DNA of 7,952 bases from positions 1 through 7,952 of the forward strand of contig JAGWZS010000082.1 in assembly GCA_018971905.1 (NCBI GenBank), in the 5' to 3' direction. The notes beneath the pieces were generated by a model. The model saw only the letters and a list, made by a program, of their open reading frames with translations, was not told the origin of the DNA and did not search any database. The stretch is from Rhodospirillales bacterium. GTDB taxonomy: Bacteria; Pseudomonadota; Alphaproteobacteria; Acetobacterales; Acetobacteraceae. Shown piece by piece: positions 6,020 through 7,952 of the stretch. How positions within the stretch are numbered: the first letter of the stretch is position 1; each line of letters starts with the position of its first letter. Made by a program: the position numbers and the translations under genes.

Positions 6020-6055
6020 TTTGGCATCCGCATTGCGGACATAACAGAATCCAAA
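6020..6055. promoter_or_regulatory. Dyad-symmetric element upstream of HU
   Basis: TCCGCA and TGCGGA flank a single T at 6027-6039, a near-perfect 13-base palindrome, and an outer TTTGG/CCAAA pair (6020-6024 with 6051-6055) brackets it. It lies 75-110 bases before the HU start, where an operator or leader hairpin could act. No clear -35/-10 pair for HU was found nearby. The function is a guess. Confidence 0.3.
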
Positions 6056-6129
6056 GGTTTGGGCAGAGAAAATCTTCGGCTGATCGGTTAAGTCACGGCA
6101 GGCCGAGCTAACATAAAGAGGCTTTATAA

Positions 6130-6399
6130 ATGTCAAAAGCGTTCATTGCCGAAGTTATCCAGAATTCTGCGGAAATTACAGGCGTTGCCGCCAACCGCGC
6201 CGCAAGCGATCTGATCGAGGCGATCGTTAAGGAAATGAAGAAGAACGGCAAGTTTACCCTGCCGAGCTTTGGCACCTTCACCGTTCGCAAGACCAAGGCG
6301 CGCAAGGGCGTGAACCCGCGCACGGGTGAGGAGATCAAGGTGAAGGCCGGCAAGACCGTGCGCTTCAAGGCCTCTCCATCCCTGAAGAAAATGGTCTGA
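6130..6399 (+). CDS. hup: HU-family nucleoid DNA-binding protein
   Basis: 89 residues, the standard length for HU/IHF proteins. AAAGAGG (6115-6121) sits 8 bases before the ATG. The protein is a small basic DNA-bending dimer that compacts the nucleoid. Residues 1-45 form the helical dimerisation part. FTLPSFGTFTVRKTKARKG (42-60) contains the family signature GxFxxR-like turn, NPRTG (62-66) carries Pro63, which intercalates into DNA at the tip of the beta arm, and KAGKTVRFKAS (72-82) completes the core. It resembles alphaproteobacterial HU rather than IHF. It is monocistronic: tRNAs with their own terminator lie upstream and a strong terminator lies immediately downstream. Confidence 0.95.
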   Translation: MSKAFIAEVIQNSAEITGVAANRAASDLIEAIVKEMKKNGKFTLPSFGTFTVRKTKARKGVNPRTGEEIKVKAGKTVRFKASPSLKKMV

Positions 6400-6420
6400 G
6401 CCATTTCAGCTCCAACAACG

Positions 6421-6449
6421 AAGGCCCTGTTATAAACAGGGCCTTTTTT
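6421..6449 (+). terminator. Rho-independent terminator of HU
   Basis: A perfect 11-bp stem, AAGGCCCTGTT (6421-6431) with AACAGGGCCTT (6435-6445), has a 3-base loop and a run of six T (6444-6449). It begins 22 bases after the HU stop. Confidence 0.93.
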
Positions 6450-6522
6450 GTTATGTCCCTTCACCGGCGCGGCGCTTAACTGGGCGAATGACCGGCCGGA
6501 CATTCAGGGCGCGATGGCTTCA

Positions 6523-6616
6523 GGTTCGCTTGCTTTGCAAGCGGAACCAAAGTCTGAATCGTCCTCTAATTCATTGATTCAGAGGCGGGTTGAGACCTGA
6601 GAGCGACCGCTCTCAG
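6523..6616. repeat. Cluster of three adjacent inverted repeats between convergent genes
   Basis: (a) 6523-6548: GGTTCGCTTGC pairs with GCAAGCGGAACC around TTT, 11 bp with one bulged G. (b) 6554-6582: CTGAATC pairs with GATTCAG across 15 bases; an alternative CCTCT/AGAGG pairing (6563-6567 with 6581-6585) competes with it. (c) 6597-6616: CTGAGAGCG pairs perfectly with CGCTCTCAG around AC. None is followed by a T tract on either strand, so they are not classical terminators, although (c) lies 17 bases beyond the cysteine-synthase stop and may protect or end that mRNA. The arrangement resembles repetitive extragenic palindromes. Confidence 0.6.
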
Positions 6617-6632
6617 ATCACCCGGCTCCAGC

Positions 6633-7616
6633 CTACATCCAGGGTGGTGCCGGCAGGTTTTTGGAGCGCAAAAACTCCGGGTTGAACAGCTTGCTCTGGT
6701 AGCGCGCGCCGCTGTCGCACAGCATGGTCACGATGGTATGGCCCGGCCCCATCTCCCTCGCCACGCGGATCGCCGCCGCCACGTTAATGCCCGCCGAGCC
6801 GCCAACAGAAATCCCCTCATGGATCATCAGATCGTAAACCTGCTCCAGCGCCTCAGGGTCGGCGATTTTCAGCGCATCATCGATGGTCACGCCGTTTAAA
6901 TTCTCCGGCACGCGGGACTGGCCAATACCCTCGGTGATCGAGGAGCCGGTCACCGTGAGGTCTCCGCTTTTCACCCAGCCATAGAGCCCGCTGCCTTCCG
7001 GGTCCGCCAGCACAATCCGCACCTCCGGCTTGCGCGCCTTTAGCGCGAGGGAAACCCCGGCCAGCGTGCCGCCGGTGCCGCAGGCGCAGGTAAAGGCATC
7101 CACCCGGCCAGCGGTTTGCGCCCAAATCTCCGGCCCGGTGGTGGTGCGATGGCCCTCCCGGTTGGCCAGATTATCGAACTGGTTGGCCCACACGGCCCCC
7201 AACTCCTCCGCCAGTCGGCGGGAGACATGCACGTAATTGCCGGGGTCTTTGAACGGCTTGGCCGGCACCAGCCGCAAATCCGCGCCGATCATGCGCAGGG
7301 TATCGATCTTTTCCCGGCTCTGGGTCTCCGGCATTACGATGACGCTTTTATAGCCCAGCGCATTGGCCACCAGCGTAATGCCGATGCCGGTATTACCCGC
7401 CGTGCCCTCCACAATGGTGCCGCCGGGCTTCAGCACGCCGCGCGCCTCGGCATCGCGGATAATCGCCAGCCCTGCCCTGTCCTTCACTGAACCGCCAGGC
7501 GAGCAGAACTCCGCCTTGCCCAGAATCTCGCAGCCCGTGGCGGCGGAAGCCCGCTTCAGCCTGATGAGAGGGGTGTTGCCAATCGCGCCGATCAGCCCGT
7601 CCGCCACTGTTTCCAT
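6633..7616 (-). CDS. cysK: Cysteine synthase-like PLP-dependent enzyme (CysK/CBS family)
   Basis: 327 residues. The ATG at 7616 is preceded by GAGGAG (7630-7625) with 8-base spacing. Fold-type II PLP enzyme of the O-acetylserine sulfhydrylase/cystathionine beta-synthase family, expected to make cysteine from O-acetylserine and sulfide in the cytoplasm. GSVKDR (42-47) carries Lys45, the PLP Schiff-base lysine. EGTAGNTGIG (70-79) is the substrate-binding loop, GTGGT (180-184) cradles the PLP phosphate, GSSITEGIG (224-232) follows, and SGARYQSKLFNPEFL (302-316) is the C-terminal signature. The loop reads TAGNTG rather than the TSGNTG of classical CysK, and the Glu-Gly-Thr start and ANQFDNLANREGH block are as in a separate CysK-like subfamily also found in fungi. 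The exact substrate is therefore less certain than the family. No regulatory CBS domain is present. It is transcribed divergently from a rhodanese gene 52 bases away. Confidence 0.87.
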   Translation of the reverse strand: METVADGLIGAIGNTPLIRLKRASAATGCEILGKAEFCSPGGSVKDRAGLAIIRDAEARGVLKPGGTIVEGTAGNTGIGITLVANALGYKSVIVMPETQSREKIDTLRMIGADLRLVPAKPFKDPGNYVHVSRRLAEELGAVWANQFDNLANREGHRTTTGPEIWAQTAGRVDAFTCACGTGGTLAGVSLALKARKPEVRIVLADPEGSGLYGWVKSGDLTVTGSSITEGIGQSRVPENLNGVTIDDALKIADPEALEQVYDLMIHEGISVGGSAGINVAAAIRVAREMGPGHTIVTMLCDSGARYQSKLFNPEFLRSKNLPAPPWM

Positions 7617-7668
7617 CCGTTCCGCTCCTCGCTATGCTGGGCTTAAAGATAAGCTGCCGGAGGTTATT
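7617..7668. promoter_or_regulatory. Compact divergent control region of the cysK-like and rhodanese genes
   Basis: Only 52 bases separate the two start codons. Both ribosome-binding sites lie in it: GAGGAG for cysK (7630-7625, minus) and GGAGG for the rhodanese (7659-7663, plus). The remaining ~28 bases cannot hold two separate promoters, so promoter elements must overlap each other or extend into the opposite gene. No confident -35/-10 pair could be picked on either strand. Confidence 0.5.
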
Positions 7669-7952
7669 ATGATCGAAGATGTGTCACCGCGACAGGTCTG
7701 GGAAGCCTTAATGAGCAATCCGGATGCTGTTCTGTGCGACTGCCGCACCAATGCCGAGTGGAATTTCGTTGGCCTGCCGGATTTGAGCCAGACCGGCAAA
7801 CAGCCGGTGCTGAACCAGTGGCAAATGTTTCCCACCATGCAGCCCAACCCTAAATTCATGGAGGCGCTGGGTGCCGCGCATGTGGGGCACGAGGCGCATG
7901 TGTATTTCATCTGCCGATCCGGGGCGCGGAGTATGGCCGCCGCCCAGGCCGC
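7669..7952 (+). CDS. Rhodanese-like domain protein, N-terminal part (3' end outside window)
   Basis: The frame is open from ATG 7669 to the window edge, 94 codons, and GGAGG (7659-7663) sits 5 bases upstream. Rhodanese domains transfer sulfane sulfur through a persulfide on an active-site Cys. SPRQVWEAL (6-14) and AVLCDCRTNAEWNFVGLP (20-37) are the typical opening helix and the DxR..EW strand-turn. ICRSGARS (81-88) is the active-site loop with Cys82 in the CRSGxRS form of single-domain rhodaneses. There is no signal peptide, so it is probably cytoplasmic. The insert around PVLNQWQMFPTMQPNPKF (46-63) is typical of a short alphaproteobacterial group, from memory. Divergent placement next to a cysteine-synthase gene suggests a role in sulfur handling. 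The remaining C-terminus and any further domain are not visible. Confidence 0.88.
   Translation, partial: MIEDVSPRQVWEALMSNPDAVLCDCRTNAEWNFVGLPDLSQTGKQPVLNQWQMFPTMQPNPKFMEALGAAHVGHEAHVYFICRSGARSMAAAQA

Noticed and set aside
6108..6503. 131-residue minus-strand frame over HU
   Set aside because: It is antisense to an HU gene of standard length with a ribosome-binding site and terminator.

Overview
The window is high-GC chromosomal DNA, most likely from an alphaproteobacterium of the Acetobacteraceae/Rhodospirillales type. This rests on a stand-alone Hint_2-type protein, an IS5-family (IS427/IS1031-like) transposase remnant, an HU of alphaproteobacterial character and strong G/C third-position bias. 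The genus cannot be named from the sequence.

Layout from left to right. (1) 1-750 (+): C-terminal part of a family 2 membrane glycosyltransferase, closed by a strong hairpin terminator at 765-797. (2) 920-1957 (-): a Hint (Hedgehog/intein-type) domain protein, convergent with the glycosyltransferase and preceded by a conspicuously AT-rich gap (1958-2155). (3) 2156-3789 (-): a tight pair, 5'-methylthioadenosine phosphorylase then a Tat-signal polysaccharide-deacetylase-like protein, 14 bases apart and probably one transcript. (4) 3868-5106 (-): an RhlE-type DEAD-box RNA helicase, with a terminator-like hairpin between it and the phosphorylase. (5) 5107-5677: a non-coding stretch holding the decayed 5' end of an IS5-family element (5345-5531), absent from ordinary gene calls. 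(6) tRNA-Thr(GGT) and tRNA-Phe(GAA), both (+), with encoded CCA ends. (7) 6130-6399 (+): HU nucleoid protein with its own terminator. (8) 6523-6616: three consecutive inverted repeats between the convergent HU and cysteine-synthase genes. (9) 6633-7616 (-): a CysK-like PLP enzyme, divergent over 52 bases from (10) 7669-7952 (+): the start of a rhodanese-family protein cut by the window edge.

Most of the window is housekeeping: RNA remodelling, translation, nucleoid structure, methionine salvage and sulfur metabolism. The two sulfur genes share a divergent control region. The less ordinary items are the Hint protein with its unassigned N-terminal domain, the deacetylase with an altered first catalytic motif, the IS remnant upstream of the helicase, and the hairpin cluster. 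I found no CRISPR array, no intact mobile element and no convincing multi-gene novel system.
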